From an uncultured Lachnospiraceae bacterium (GTDB taxonomy: Bacteria > Bacillota > Clostridia > Lachnospirales > Lachnospiraceae), in NCBI GenBank assembly GCA_910577735.1, contig CAJTOO010000001.1, positions 127,782 to 191,781 of the forward strand: a stretch of DNA of 64,000 bases. The letters are read 5' to 3'. This document shows positions 33,475 to 43,702 of this stretch, one piece after another. Positions within the stretch are counted from its first letter, which is position 1. The number at the start of each line of letters is the position of its first letter. A model generated the notes under the pieces. The model saw only the letters and a program-made list of their open reading frames with translations. It was not told the origin of the DNA and did not search any database. The position numbers were made by a program, and so were the translations under genes.

Positions 33475-34611
33475 TCAATCCCCAAACACTTTCCTGTACT
33501 CTTCCTCTGCCTGGTCTCTCGATATACCAAAAAGCTGCATAATATCTTCCTGAATCTCCTCCGCAGAATACTGCTTTGCCATTTTGGCAATTCTTCTGGT
33601 GATCGACAATTCTTTCTGGGCTTCTTCTATGCCTTCTTTTCTGCCTTCTTCCCTGCCTTCCTTACGTCCTTCTTCCCTGCCTTCCTTACGTCCTTCTTCT
33701 CTTCCTTCTTCCAGCCCTTCTCTTCTTGCCTGTTCACGGGCTTTTCTTTTTTCTTCCTGAAAATCAAATGTCACATTTTCAAATAGTCTTCCCATCTTAC
33801 GCTCCTTAATCTTTGACACCGCATTTTCCGTCTCGTCTTCTTCCAGATTCATACTGTAGAGCAAAGCACGCAGCAGTTTCCCCATAATATCCAAAAGATA
33901 TTCCGGTGTATCCCTTAAGATTTCCTCCACCCGCTCGTCCGGCAGGCTCGTAAGCGCTTCCATATCCTCCACGCACTCTATCTTATTAATCAGCATGGCA
34001 AGCGATATTTCGTCGCCTTTTTCCAAAAGTTCCTCATTGCTGTGTTCGTGCAGCCCCACCATCTGATACCGGAAATGCGGCAGATAATCACCCAACAGTT
34101 CCTTGCAGAATATTCGGTCAGCCAGATCTGTCGGTGCTGTCCAGCTTCCTTTCCCCTCATAATATACAATGGGCAGAATGGGCGGATACCGAAAACCTTT
34201 TCTGGTACTGATATGGGGATACTTTCTGTTCATTTCTTTCTCATAATCTTCCCAGATATAAATCATGTACCGAAGTATCTGCATGGCAACATTATACTCC
34301 ACTTTTGTTTTATGTTCAACCAAAGAAACTATATAAAGTGGTAATTCAAGTGAATTTTCGTCTTCACATGACGGCATGTATCTGCCGATATTCACCCGCT
34401 TGACCGTATCACTCTCCCGTTCCGTACTGTAGAGCGGGACATAACGTTCCGATACATCCTCGATATCCTCCGGCTGGATACGCCTCAGAATTTCCATATC
34501 TGCATAGTTTCTCAGAAACTGGGAACAGAGAATATTATCCCCGAAGATCAGCTTGCTGCTGCTATCCCTGCGCTGCGGATTGTTGATAGTAGTGGTGTTG
34601 TCTTTTGTCAT
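33475..34611 (-). CDS. Rpn family nuclease (PD-(D/E)XK, YhgA type)
   Basis: A 378-residue protein of the Rpn/YhgA family, whose members promote RecA-independent recombination and are annotated as nuclease or transposase. The nuclease core has FGDNILCSQFL near residue 23 and the Glu-x-Lys motif in IVSLVEHKTKVEYN near 95. Residues 290-330 are a low-complexity run of an 8-residue unit (GREEGRKE) encoded by 24-bp repeats, then EIQEDIMQLFGIS and a charged tail. GGGAG lies 5 bases before the ATG. Rpn proteins are often mobile or multi-copy, and no partner gene is visible. Confidence 0.9.
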   Translation of the reverse strand: MTKDNTTTINNPQRRDSSSKLIFGDNILCSQFLRNYADMEILRRIQPEDIEDVSERYVPLYSTERESDTVKRVNIGRYMPSCEDENSLELPLYIVSLVEHKTKVEYNVAMQILRYMIYIWEDYEKEMNRKYPHISTRKGFRYPPILPIVYYEGKGSWTAPTDLADRIFCKELLGDYLPHFRYQMVGLHEHSNEELLEKGDEISLAMLINKIECVEDMEALTSLPDERVEEILRDTPEYLLDIMGKLLRALLYSMNLEEDETENAVSKIKERKMGRLFENVTFDFQEEKRKAREQARREGLEEGREEGRKEGREEGRKEGREEGRKEGIEEAQKELSITRRIAKMAKQYSAEEIQEDIMQLFGISRDQAEEEYRKVFGD

Positions 34612-35097
34612 ATAATCTCCCTTCTCCTGCAGTCAGTGACCGCAGAATGTCCTGACACTGTATTCCAGCGTCCATTAGACAAAGAAGGCAGTAAAAAGTA
34701 AATTCTTTCAGAATAGCCTTCCGAGACTGCATTGGGGAACTCGTATGAAAGGAATTTCCATGCATGAATTGATGCAGACAAAATACTATCAGACTGCCAC
34801 CCGGCATTTTCCGCCTCTTTGTCAGTTGCTTATTACGGTAAATATAGGGCGATCTGCCCCCGCATCTTCCGAATGTTCGGAAGTAAGATATCGTATCTGT
34901 GAGAAGATAAATACGATATGAAATGTATGTTTACTATAGCACAATCCGGTCAAAAAGGCAAATACTATTTATCTGCCTCCACTAACACCTCTGCAGTACT
35001 CTGTTAACAGTTACTTTTTGCACGTTTACACGAATGATGTGCGGGTGCAAAAAGTAACCTCGGATCAGTCAGCAGCTGACTGCTGCAAATCATGTCA
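34612..35097. other. Intergenic region with three inverted repeats between the Rpn gene and the glycan locus
   Basis: No convincing gene is seen. It holds CTTCCGAA/TTCGGAAG (34866-34883, 2-base centre), ATATCGTAT/ATACGATAT (34888-34896 with 34911-34919) and two further hairpins near the end of the glycan locus. A frame of 81 codons at its left end overlaps the Rpn gene and lacks a ribosome binding site. Confidence 0.6.
35010..35082. repeat. 14-bp perfect inverted repeat plus 17-bp palindrome
   Basis: GTTACTTTTTGCAC (35010-35023) and its exact complement (35045-35058) flank 21 bases; a second palindrome CAGTCAGC/GCTGACTG sits at 35066-35082. They lie 16-88 bases after the last gene of the glycan locus. 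They may end its transcript, although the T tract is poor, or be a small repeated element of the miniature inverted-repeat kind. Confidence 0.6.
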
Positions 35098-37164
35098 CTA
35101 AATCAAACTGCTCAGATCCGTAAATCTGTTCACGAAGATATCCTCCACCTTCATCTTCGTAAATCTCTCTTCACGAATTTCCAGATGATGTATCAGTGCC
35201 AGGAATTTTTCGTCGGTTTTTCTGTTTATTGCAGGCTGAATATCTCCATGCAGTCTTAAATATTCTTTGAAATAATCATAAATCCCCGTCTGCATCTCAT
35301 GGATACATTTTATATCATCCAAAGTTCTTTTTTCCTCAGCATAAATTGCCTTTCCATCTGCATCGAATGATGTCAACGATGGCATATCCGAAGTCAATAC
35401 GGTCTCTAAAATATAATAATCCTCATAGATTGCGCTGTGATACAGATGTTCCGTATCATAAAATGAAATAATGTCCAATCCCTTATCCTTCATATTTTCT
35501 TTTTCTAACTGCAGAAAATATAAACCCTTTAAATGGTTGGGCACCAGATTTTGAATAAACATCTGACTGGTACCCTTTGCCACAAAGTCAAAAAATGCCA
35601 CAGATCCATCCTGTATCTGCAAACTCTCAATATATTTCAAGTAATTCTTTCTGTTTTCCGACACCCGCTCCATGATTTCACGCGCATATTCTGTAAGAGC
35701 TGCTACATGGGAAGTGTCTGCTTCTGCTTCGTCAGTTTGTATGCCAAAGCGCTCCCTTAGCTGCGCCTGCACGGAACCGCTGAAATTCATCGCTTCCACA
35801 TATCGAATATCCTTTTCATCCTTGATTCCCGCACGGATTGCCGCCATTCTGGACGTCAGAAAATAGATGGAAGTTACATCCTGTGTCAGTTCGTCATATA
35901 GTTTTTTAATGAGATAACCATCCCTGGCACAGAACCATACATTCTTCAGATCATATTCCTGTATCTGCATCTGAAACCAAAGTATAAAATCCGCAATCAA
36001 TGGCGCCAGTAACAGATATGCTATGTCATAAGCACTGCCGATGCCGATTCTTTTATCTTCTGACTCAAACGGAAACGGATCATTAAAAAATCTGGCAAGA
36101 AACATACCTGCTTTCAGTCTGTCGGACAGGCTGCGCATATCATCCCACATCCCAAAATATCCGACGGCCTCAAACAAATCAATCGCACTGTATATCCGGC
36201 AGGCACTCAAACCATGCTTCTTTGCAGAAGCTATATCCACCACTTCATCATCTCCCATATGTATACAGGTTTTCCCGCCTATACGTTCCTGCAGCCTGTC
36301 AAATAGTCCGTTCTGTTTTCCCATACCATATTCACAGGAAGCCAGAATATCCGTATAAAACCCAATACCACAGTTTTCCAGTATTTTTTCAATCTGCTGT
36401 CTCGAATAATATGTATCGGATACAATATATATTTTGACGCCCTTCCCATGGATTTCATCCATGAAATCACAGAGAGTCTTCCGCGGTACAAGCAGACTAC
36501 AGTCTGTCTCCCACTCCAGCTGCGCCAGCTCATCGGGGCTGATGTCCGTCACATTATTTTCCCCGGACAGTTTTAAATAGATTTCCCGGAGTCTGGGCGC
36601 CCTTCCATTTGATAATTCCTTCTCGCAGCTTAGCCTCTTTGCTGCAAAATCAGAAATCTCTATCCCCATTTTCCTCAACCTGGAATCCAGCAATTCAAAA
36701 AGATCGGTGTCAAAGAGTGTCTTGCGCATGACCAACGTATCAAACAAATCAACGCTCACCGCTTCGTGTTTTTCAATCTCTTTCGTAAGCTGCTCTCTGG
36801 TAATCCCAGAAACACCTGTAAAATCATAAACAGCCTTTTGCTTTCTGCACAGATCGTTTCCCCTGATATCTATTAAATCTATCTCATGCTCTATACACTT
36901 ACCTTTAATCCTTCCGGCAATTGCCTTACAGGAACCCGGTCTTGCCACAACCAGGATTAACTTCACCTGCCTTTGAACGGCTTCCGAAAAAGAAATGATT
37001 CTACAACCATACATCATTCCCTCTTCTTTATAGCTGTCAAGCAGACCTATAATCTGAACCCTGCCATCCAGCCGTTCCAAAAACTTTTTTGTCTCAATCC
37101 CTAATCCATAAACTGCAATATTGCAGTCCTGATATCTTTTTAATAACTCCAATGCATCAGCCAT
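35098..37164 (-). CDS. HAD-type hydrolase with N-terminal Rossmann-like module
   Basis: The first 100 residues are the small Rossmann-like module repeated in this locus (IAVYGLG near residue 16). A HAD domain follows with nucleophile motif SVDLFDTLVMRK near residue 138, IVSDTYYS and the acidic HMGDDEVVDIASAKK. Residues 370-690 form a large C-terminal region of unknown type seen in predicted polysaccharide hydrolases (COG5610-like). ATG 37164 has AAGGAAG at good spacing; an ATG two codons earlier is too close to it. The start overlaps the end of the GT4 gene, so they are coupled. This is the last gene of the locus. Substrate unknown. Confidence 0.8.
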   Translation of the reverse strand: MADALELLKRYQDCNIAVYGLGIETKKFLERLDGRVQIIGLLDSYKEEGMMYGCRIISFSEAVQRQVKLILVVARPGSCKAIAGRIKGKCIEHEIDLIDIRGNDLCRKQKAVYDFTGVSGITREQLTKEIEKHEAVSVDLFDTLVMRKTLFDTDLFELLDSRLRKMGIEISDFAAKRLSCEKELSNGRAPRLREIYLKLSGENNVTDISPDELAQLEWETDCSLLVPRKTLCDFMDEIHGKGVKIYIVSDTYYSRQQIEKILENCGIGFYTDILASCEYGMGKQNGLFDRLQERIGGKTCIHMGDDEVVDIASAKKHGLSACRIYSAIDLFEAVGYFGMWDDMRSLSDRLKAGMFLARFFNDPFPFESEDKRIGIGSAYDIAYLLLAPLIADFILWFQMQIQEYDLKNVWFCARDGYLIKKLYDELTQDVTSIYFLTSRMAAIRAGIKDEKDIRYVEAMNFSGSVQAQLRERFGIQTDEAEADTSHVAALTEYAREIMERVSENRKNYLKYIESLQIQDGSVAFFDFVAKGTSQMFIQNLVPNHLKGLYFLQLEKENMKDKGLDIISFYDTEHLYHSAIYEDYYILETVLTSDMPSLTSFDADGKAIYAEEKRTLDDIKCIHEMQTGIYDYFKEYLRLHGDIQPAINRKTDEKFLALIHHLEIREERFTKMKVEDIFVNRFTDLSSLI

Positions 37165-38653
37165 TTTCATCTTCCTTATGCTGCATACTGATTCTCATCT
37201 CCGTGCATGCTTTTGTCTCAACCCCATCAGGATAATGCATTAACGGATTTATATCGGAACAGTTTACTGCGGTTTCCATTATCTTTAACACTTCCCGCTC
37301 CATTGCTTCCATGGAAAAGACTGCTTCATAAATTTTACGTGCCGCCCTTCCCATATCAGCAAGCAGATCGGTATGCGAAATACACCACTCTATCTGTCCG
37401 GACAACGCACAGACATCTTCACTGGGAAAAAGCATTCCATCTTTCCGGTTATGAATATATTCTGCCGTCCCCACAGCGTCTGATAACAGACAGGGTACAC
37501 TGTGCATCATAGCCTCTGCGGCCACGGTTGGCATGGGATCTTCTCTGGATGGGCAGATCAGCATGTCCGTCTGACTCAGCAAATTATCTATCTGCGTTCT
37601 GCCCACCACGCCAGTCAGAATGACTTCCGGTATATCCTGAATCTGCTTCCTGATTTCCTGCGCCATCAGGGAAGTGTCCTGACCGACCAGATAAAAGACC
37701 GCTCTTCGCCTTATTGCGGCAGGCAGTTTACCAATGGCTTCTATGAGGATATCCTGCCCCTTACGTGCTTCAATGTAGCCGATCACCGCAAAGACTGTCT
37801 TTTCCCTGCTTCTTGGTGCTCTTTCCGTCATCTGACAGTTATCCTCAACACCGTACAGCAATCGTCCAATCGGTAAAGACGGCAGGAATATCCGCATCGC
37901 CCGCTGTGGGACCGGGCCAACCGAAACAATATGTAAATTGGTTCTGTCAATGCTCCGTAATAAATCCTTATCTACCCCGTCATAAAAAAACAGAGAGTCA
38001 TGAAGCCACCAGATTACCGGAATGTTAATGTTGCGCTGCGACAAAAACACATAAAAGTTGATTGTATTGCATAGGATGACAGAAAAATTATCTGACCATG
38101 AGGTCTCCTCCATAGTGCCTATCTGCAATCTTCTATCCACGATTACCGGAATCCCATAACCCGATAACTTCTCCCTTAAGGGACCATCCAGCATGGAGGC
38201 ATATACTGTCTGATAGCCTTTCTTCTGTAAAACTCTTGCCACATGAAGCAGGGCAATGGCAGGCCCTCCCAATGTTAAATCCTGTGACAAAAGCAGCACT
38301 TTATTTTCTGCTTCGCGCTCCACCATCTCCCGCGCTTCGCCAAAATACCGGATAGTATCTACCTGACTCTTGATTCCCGGCAATTTGTAAAGGTCATAAA
38401 AATGAAATATTCTGTCCTGCTCAACGCCGAGCGCTTTCAGCTGCCTCTTCATATCCTTCACATAAAAACTTAATACCACAATACAGTCAAAGGACAGCTT
38501 TACGCCGTCTTCCGGCGCCATAACCCTGATTCCATCTATCTTTGTATTCTGTTTTTGCGGGGAATTATCCAGCAACGCTGCGATATCTTCTTTTGCAAAC
38601 CAATCTTTATATCTCTCATAGTAATCGCCGGTTCCAAAAATAAGATATTTCAT
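37157..38653 (-). CDS. GT4-type glycosyltransferase with N-terminal Rossmann-like module
   Basis: Residues 1-90 are the Rossmann-like module (YLIFGTGDYYERY at residue 3). The rest is a GT-B fold transferase of family 4, with a glycine-rich acceptor loop LTLGGPAIALLHVARVL near residue 127 and the nucleotide-sugar site CPSREDPMPTVAAEAM, whose spaced Glu residues are typical. It should move a sugar from an activated donor onto a surface glycan. CAGGAG lies 5 bases before the ATG, inside the upstream GT2 gene, and the ATGA overlap at 38650-38653 indicates translational coupling. Confidence 0.87.
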   Translation of the reverse strand: MKYLIFGTGDYYERYKDWFAKEDIAALLDNSPQKQNTKIDGIRVMAPEDGVKLSFDCIVVLSFYVKDMKRQLKALGVEQDRIFHFYDLYKLPGIKSQVDTIRYFGEAREMVEREAENKVLLLSQDLTLGGPAIALLHVARVLQKKGYQTVYASMLDGPLREKLSGYGIPVIVDRRLQIGTMEETSWSDNFSVILCNTINFYVFLSQRNINIPVIWWLHDSLFFYDGVDKDLLRSIDRTNLHIVSVGPVPQRAMRIFLPSLPIGRLLYGVEDNCQMTERAPRSREKTVFAVIGYIEARKGQDILIEAIGKLPAAIRRRAVFYLVGQDTSLMAQEIRKQIQDIPEVILTGVVGRTQIDNLLSQTDMLICPSREDPMPTVAAEAMMHSVPCLLSDAVGTAEYIHNRKDGMLFPSEDVCALSGQIEWCISHTDLLADMGRAARKIYEAVFSMEAMEREVLKIMETAVNCSDINPLMHYPDGVETKACTEMRISMQHKEDENG

Positions 38654-39858
38654 AGCCTCTCCTGTACCAGATCTTCTCTTTTCCAAACTTTCATTTCTTC
38701 CAGTAATTCGGTTATGCCACATATCCTGGCCTGCGAAACAGCAGACAGGCTCCCGGTAATGCTCTCTATGCCATCCACCAGGCAGATAATGATCATGTCC
38801 ACCGCCGGCAGCTGCATATCCGGACGATAAATGGCTATTTCACCTTCCAGGAAATCAGCATTCATATCAATAAAACACTCCACACAAATGCTGCTTTTCT
38901 TTAAGACGTAGTGCATCCTGTGTCCTATATAACTAAATCCATAAATAGCTATGCTGCGGATATTCTGTTTCCACAGATAATCTTCTATATAAATTCCCTG
39001 CTCATACAAGGACATCCATGCATTATATACAAAAAACATTTTCTGGAATTTGTACAGGACTTTCATGTGGTCGTCCGCGGCCTTTTGCACCGCCTGATAC
39101 AATGCGCCCAATTCATTGCCTTGTAAAATCCCATGATCAGACACTGCCTGATACAATTCCCGCTCGGAGTCGATCATATGTCCCGCATGAAAAGATTCAT
39201 TGCATCCCTCAACAACATGTATAAACAAAACATCCTGATTCAGCGCAAAATGCCTGCGCTCTGCCGACATACAGATCCAGAGGAACCAGTCATCAGCCCC
39301 ATTATTTTTCAGTTCTGCTGCCTTCCATATCTCCGGAATCTTATCCCTTCTGATAAGAACCTGTCCCGGCGATATGATGGGATTTTTAACAGAAATCATA
39401 AAGTCCCTTGTGATCACCTGCTCAAAGGGCATCCTGGTATCATAAAACTGCTTCCCTTCATGGAGCAGTTTACACACCACTGCGTCTGCCTCTCCAAGAT
39501 GTGTTAACTGGCTGGAAAAGTACTCCGGTTTGATACAATCATCCTGATCCAAAAACAAGACATAATCCCCCGTACAGTGTTCTAATCCCCTGACTCTGGC
39601 CCCGTGGATACCTCTGTTTTGCTCTGTCTCGATTGTCCTAATCTCCATTCCCGCGGAAAACAAATCCGGCAGACATGCCTGCGTGTACATTGAAAGACTG
39701 CCTATGCACTCGCCGGGATCGTCATTGACAAATAAAAGTTCAAGGGTATAGTCACCTTTACTTTCTAAAGCACAGGCTGCTATTTGCCGTATCATATTTT
39801 CAATATATTTTTTCCCATGATAAATGGGTACGATAATGCTTATTTCAGACACGCCCAC
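38650..39858 (-). CDS. GT2 glycosyltransferase with C-terminal Rossmann-like module
   Basis: Residues 1-220 are a family 2 glycosyltransferase with the nucleotide-binding start EISIIVPIYHGKKYIEN and the metal-binding LDQDD near residue 103. The C-terminal 100 residues (from 301, SIAIYGFSYIGHRM) are the Rossmann-like module, with a preceding helix similar to that of the standalone module gene at 44831-45307. The start codon is GTG at 39858 because AGAGG lies 6 bases upstream. Its stop overlaps the start of the GT4 gene. Sugar specificity cannot be read. Confidence 0.85.
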   Translation of the reverse strand: MGVSEISIIVPIYHGKKYIENMIRQIAACALESKGDYTLELLFVNDDPGECIGSLSMYTQACLPDLFSAGMEIRTIETEQNRGIHGARVRGLEHCTGDYVLFLDQDDCIKPEYFSSQLTHLGEADAVVCKLLHEGKQFYDTRMPFEQVITRDFMISVKNPIISPGQVLIRRDKIPEIWKAAELKNNGADDWFLWICMSAERRHFALNQDVLFIHVVEGCNESFHAGHMIDSERELYQAVSDHGILQGNELGALYQAVQKAADDHMKVLYKFQKMFFVYNAWMSLYEQGIYIEDYLWKQNIRSIAIYGFSYIGHRMHYVLKKSSICVECFIDMNADFLEGEIAIYRPDMQLPAVDMIIICLVDGIESITGSLSAVSQARICGITELLEEMKVWKREDLVQERL

Positions 39859-39947
39859 AATCAGCCTCTTTTCCCCTTCATGGCAATATGAAAATCCCCA
39901 TTATATCAGCGCGCAATCATCCGCTTTATCAGATCCAAAGTTCCTGT

Positions 39948-41141
39948 TTATGCCTCATCTTCACTTATCCTGAAATGGGAAGGAATACCTACATCCTTTG
40001 GAAAATCCCATGGATTCTGATACTCATATGTCAAAAATTCTTCCGCATCATTAGGCACCCAGAACATTTCCCCCTCCCACATAACCTGTTTTAAGGGAAA
40101 TACCACATCTCTGGGAATAAAGTGCTCTCTGTGGAAACCCAGCCACATTTCCATACTATCGAGGCCAAAATATATATGATGGCTCTCTCTGGCAATGTTC
40201 TCTCCCATATCTTTCTTTGCGTTCTCAATGTATTTTATTTTTTCTTCTTCGGTATTCAGCAACAGCAGATCCATTCTCAACCTGTCTGCTAATTCCCTGA
40301 ATTCCTGCAGACTATAGTCATCCGCATAATACTCTAACGGGAAAAAATCTATACCCACACAATAGCCGTCCTCCATCTGTGCCCCTACATACAGATGGTC
40401 ATATCGCAAAGCCCACACATATTGCTGCAATTCCGGCGCCACTTCCTTGTTTCTATTTTGTCTGTCCTCAGATTCTTTCTCCGAATAAATATGCAGCTTA
40501 CAGTATTCTTTCAGCTTCTCATAATCCTCTCTGATCAGCGCAAAATCAATATCATCATCCCAGGGAATGAATCCATTGTGTCTAACATGCCCCAATAAAT
40601 TTCCACCGAATAAAATAGGCTTTATCCCGGCTTCCCTTATCTTCCTAAAAAACGTCGCCGATGCCTCTACCGATTTCAGCTGTCTTCGTCTGAGTTCTCC
40701 CTTTGCAGGACTCATATGCCGAATGTCCGCATGCCTCCTGAAATACCCAACCTGTCCTTCCAGTTCCCTGGCCCTTTGCAGATAGATATTTTTACGTATA
40801 TCCAGTCTGTTCATCGCATTTTCCAGATAGGCAAGCATCTGTGCACGTTCAAACTGAGGATACGTTTCTCTCAAAAATGTATAAATCAGATAGTCTGACA
40901 CGCCGTTCTCTTCACATTGTTTGGCAATGTCATAAGACACAAATCCGGCCACCGCAATCACGACAATGACATCCTTACTGTTCGTTCTCAGCTCCTCAAA
41001 AGAGCGTATTTTCTTTCCATATCTTTCTGTACCTTTTAGTGATAAATTATTGTCGCAGAAACATTCTATATTCTCACTGCCCAAAAATATAAGTGCATCA
41101 TGTCCTATTTTCCCGCTGCCGAAAATGACAAGTTTTTTCAT
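39948..41141 (-). CDS. LicD family protein with N-terminal Rossmann-like module (copy A)
   Basis: LicD proteins transfer phosphocholine or related phospho-groups onto teichoic acids and other glycans. Residues 1-88 are the Rossmann-like module ([14 protein letters not shown]). The LicD domain follows after a helical linker; its signature [20 protein letters not shown] lies near residues 179-198, with the acidic DDDID residues. The linker [18 protein letters not shown] is clearly related to that of the second LicD protein, so the two are paralogues. The ATG is 3 bases after the stop of the upstream GT2. No choline uptake or activation gene is in the window, so the transferred group is open. 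Confidence 0.87.
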   Translation of the reverse strand: MKKLVIFGSGKIGHDALIFLGSENIECFCDNNLSLKGTERYGKKIRSFEELRTNSKDVIVVIAVAGFVSYDIAKQCEENGVSDYLIYTFLRETYPQFERAQMLAYLENAMNRLDIRKNIYLQRARELEGQVGYFRRHADIRHMSPAKGELRRRQLKSVEASATFFRKIREAGIKPILFGGNLLGHVRHNGFIPWDDDIDFALIREDYEKLKEYCKLHIYSEKESEDRQNRNKEVAPELQQYVWALRYDHLYVGAQMEDGYCVGIDFFPLEYYADDYSLQEFRELADRLRMDLLLLNTEEEKIKYIENAKKDMGENIARESHHIYFGLDSMEMWLGFHREHFIPRDVVFPLKQVMWEGEMFWVPNDAEEFLTYEYQNPWDFPKDVGIPSHFRISEDEA

Positions 41142-41143
41142 AA

Positions 41144-42409
41144 CTACACAACCCCCATCGTGTCTATCCCAAAAACAGTTTGATAGCCTCTGCTCTGCAG
41201 GTTTTTACTGAGTACTTCCTGCGACTCCCTTTTTACCAGTAAAATAATGGCATCCGTTTTTTCTACTTCCCCATCTGACAAATACAGTACTTTTTTCCCT
41301 TGATAACCGGTCTTTCGCAGTTCCCCTTCCGACACGATATAACCACTGCAGTCAAATCCCATTGAAGAAGCAATCCTGGACACATAATCAGCGACTGCTC
41401 CCGTTCCCCAGTAATAGACTCGTTTATGCCCTTCGTAAATCTCCTGAAACCGTTTGCCTATGTATGTTCTGAACGCATCAAGATAGCCAAGCGTCTCCTG
41501 ATAACCACTGCACATTTCCATAACATCCTGTCCGCAGCTTTCTTTTGCCGCAGAACAGATCTTATGCAATTTACGTTGATATGTTTCAATTTCCTCTGTT
41601 TCCCTTTTCTGATAAAAGCTTTCACGAATGAGATTCACGAGACTTTTTATATAATGGTCTGTCAAGGCCTCCTTAATATAGGAAGAAACTCCTTCACCTG
41701 CATATAAAATTCTTTCAAAGACCAAATAGGACTTTGCATCCAGATAATGATATTCACTTGTTACGCTGGTTTCATTCCAAAAGTAATAATAAAAAGGCAT
41801 GGGCTGATATACTATCTTATCCGCCCTCTTAAACAACTCCCAACTTGCATCCAGGTCCTCGCAGATTCTTATGTTCTCATCTGCTTTCCATCCGTCAAAC
41901 AGTGTTTTTCGGTAGACTTTTCCACATAACTCCCACCCGAAGTATTCTCGTTTGAACAAAGCCTCCCTGGCATCTTCCCCTGAGAAAATACATGCTTCCT
42001 GTTCTTTGGGAAAGATGGATTTCTCTCTTCCATCACCCAAGACCCGCCTCATGCAGCCCGCTGCAATATCAATTCCCCTTCCAGCCTCCAACTGCTCAAC
42101 CGCTTCCGTTAGAAACGCTGCCCTGATCCAGTCATCGGCATCCATAAAAGTAACATACTTTCCATTTGCAGCATGCAGTCCGAAATTTCTGGCAGAAACG
42201 ACACCCCCGTTGGGTTTATGAAAAGCCCTGATATTTTCATATTTGTCTGCAAACACATCACACAATCTGCCGGAACCATCGTCCGACCCATCATCCACGA
42301 GAATCACTTCAAGCACAGGCCGGCGAAGGTTGATGACAGACATCACGCATCGGCTTATATATTTTTCAGCATTATAAACAGGTATAATAATACTTAATTC
42401 ACAACTCAC
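41144..42409 (-). CDS. GT2 glycosyltransferase with C-terminal Rossmann-like module
   Basis: A family 2 transferase: [17 protein letters not shown] at the start, [12 protein letters not shown] near residue 36 and the metal-binding MDADDW near 89. From residue 330 to the end lies the Rossmann-like module ([16 protein letters not shown]). I favour the GTG start at 42409, because GGGAG is suitably placed and the family start follows; the ATG 7 codons upstream has a poor ribosome binding site. It lies between two LicD genes with very short gaps, so all three are co-expressed. Confidence 0.85.
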   Translation of the reverse strand: MSCELSIIIPVYNAEKYISRCVMSVINLRRPVLEVILVDDGSDDGSGRLCDVFADKYENIRAFHKPNGGVVSARNFGLHAANGKYVTFMDADDWIRAAFLTEAVEQLEAGRGIDIAAGCMRRVLGDGREKSIFPKEQEACIFSGEDAREALFKREYFGWELCGKVYRKTLFDGWKADENIRICEDLDASWELFKRADKIVYQPMPFYYYFWNETSVTSEYHYLDAKSYLVFERILYAGEGVSSYIKEALTDHYIKSLVNLIRESFYQKRETEEIETYQRKLHKICSAAKESCGQDVMEMCSGYQETLGYLDAFRTYIGKRFQEIYEGHKRVYYWGTGAVADYVSRIASSMGFDCSGYIVSEGELRKTGYQGKKVLYLSDGEVEKTDAIILLVKRESQEVLSKNLQSRGYQTVFGIDTMGVV

Positions 42410-42462
42410 CGTTTCACTCCCAGGTTCCATTCCGCAGCAGCAAATTTTTGATATGCCGTTTT

Positions 42463-43677
42463 TTACTCCGTCTCTGTTCCGCCATGAGGCATAAGCCCTA
42501 CATCATCCGGCAATTTCATAAAATCTATAAATTCATACCGCAAAAGCGCTTCCATTTTATGCGGCGCCCAAAACATCCTGTCCTCGTATTGAACCTTCTG
42601 CAGCGGGAAAATATCCTTGCTTGGAATCCAACTGTCAATGGAGCGTTCCCCCGGATAGCCTCTGAAATTGTCTACGCCCGGGAAAAAGTGATCCGTCATC
42701 TCTCTGCTGATCATAGGATTATTTTGAATCGCCCCTCTTCTGACACTTAGTTTCTCCCTCCATTTCTTCTTTTGCAGTGCCTTTTCATCTACTTTTTCAA
42801 TCCATTTGATATACTCCTCGATGTCATATTCGTTCCTGTAAAAGTCATATGCCCAGATATCCATCACATAATAATGCGTTTCCTCTGTACATTTTCCAAC
42901 CTGCATAAAATCCGGACGAAGATTAAAAATATATTTGCCTGCATATTTATGCCGAACCACACTGTCTTCCATGATGTTCCCATCAGCATCCACCCAGACC
43001 TTATCATCCGGTTCATAAGTCAAAACCGTACATTCTGCATGTGCGAACTCCAACAATCTCTCATATTCGTCCCTGATAAGGCCAAAATCCAGATCATCGT
43101 CCCACGGAACGAATCCCCGATGTCTGACGGCCCCGATTAAATTCCCGAATGTCAGGAAAGGTTTGATCTGCAGTTCCTTTATAAAGTCAAAAAAGGCTTC
43201 CGCTTCATCCAGCAGCCTGAACTGCAGCATTCTCAACTCTCCCGTTGCCGGCGTTAACGTTGTGATATCCAGATGGCGCCGCAGATACTTATACTGGGTC
43301 ATCACTTTATCCAACAGATATAAGCAGGATCTTCTCTGTATCTTTTCCCGCTCTTTGCTATCCTTAAGCTGTTCCATCCATGCAGCCGGTGTTCTGTCTT
43401 CATCCTGAAGCGCTTCATATACCACATAGCCCTCTATGCCGGCTTCCTCCAACTGTTTGCACACTTCCAGACTAAACTCCGGCTTCAGACACAGGACCGT
43501 AATGTACTCCTGCCAGATCTCCCGGAATCCGTCAAAAGAGATCACCCGCTTTCCACAGACCTCTCTGTCATCGCTGCCTCTGACGGCATTGTCACAGAAA
43601 CAAAACACATTCTCTTCGCCAAAAAAGGAGAGTGCACTCTTACCGTAATTTCCTGCTCCAAACAATATTAACTGCAT
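42463..43677 (-). CDS. LicD family protein with N-terminal Rossmann-like module (copy B)
   Basis: A second LicD protein, 404 residues. Residues 1-90 are the Rossmann-like module (LILFGAGNYGKSAL). The LicD signature FGNLIGAVRHRGFVPWDDDL lies near residues 177-196 with acidic DDDLD. The linker YLRRHLDITTLTPATGELR matches that of copy A in pattern, pointing to duplication of a GT2-LicD pair. AGGAG lies about 11 bases before ATG 43677; an in-frame ATG 16 codons upstream is before that site. It probably adds a phospho-linked group to the glycan made here. Confidence 0.87.
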   Translation of the reverse strand: MQLILFGAGNYGKSALSFFGEENVFCFCDNAVRGSDDREVCGKRVISFDGFREIWQEYITVLCLKPEFSLEVCKQLEEAGIEGYVVYEALQDEDRTPAAWMEQLKDSKEREKIQRRSCLYLLDKVMTQYKYLRRHLDITTLTPATGELRMLQFRLLDEAEAFFDFIKELQIKPFLTFGNLIGAVRHRGFVPWDDDLDFGLIRDEYERLLEFAHAECTVLTYEPDDKVWVDADGNIMEDSVVRHKYAGKYIFNLRPDFMQVGKCTEETHYYVMDIWAYDFYRNEYDIEEYIKWIEKVDEKALQKKKWREKLSVRRGAIQNNPMISREMTDHFFPGVDNFRGYPGERSIDSWIPSKDIFPLQKVQYEDRMFWAPHKMEALLRYEFIDFMKLPDDVGLMPHGGTETE

Positions 43678-43702
43678 CCGTCTGCTTCTCCTTTTCTTAC
43701 TT

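Noticed and set aside
34562..34807. 81-codon frame on the minus strand upstream of the Rpn gene
   Set aside because: Overlaps the Rpn start, has no Shine-Dalgarno site and shows no recognisable protein pattern.
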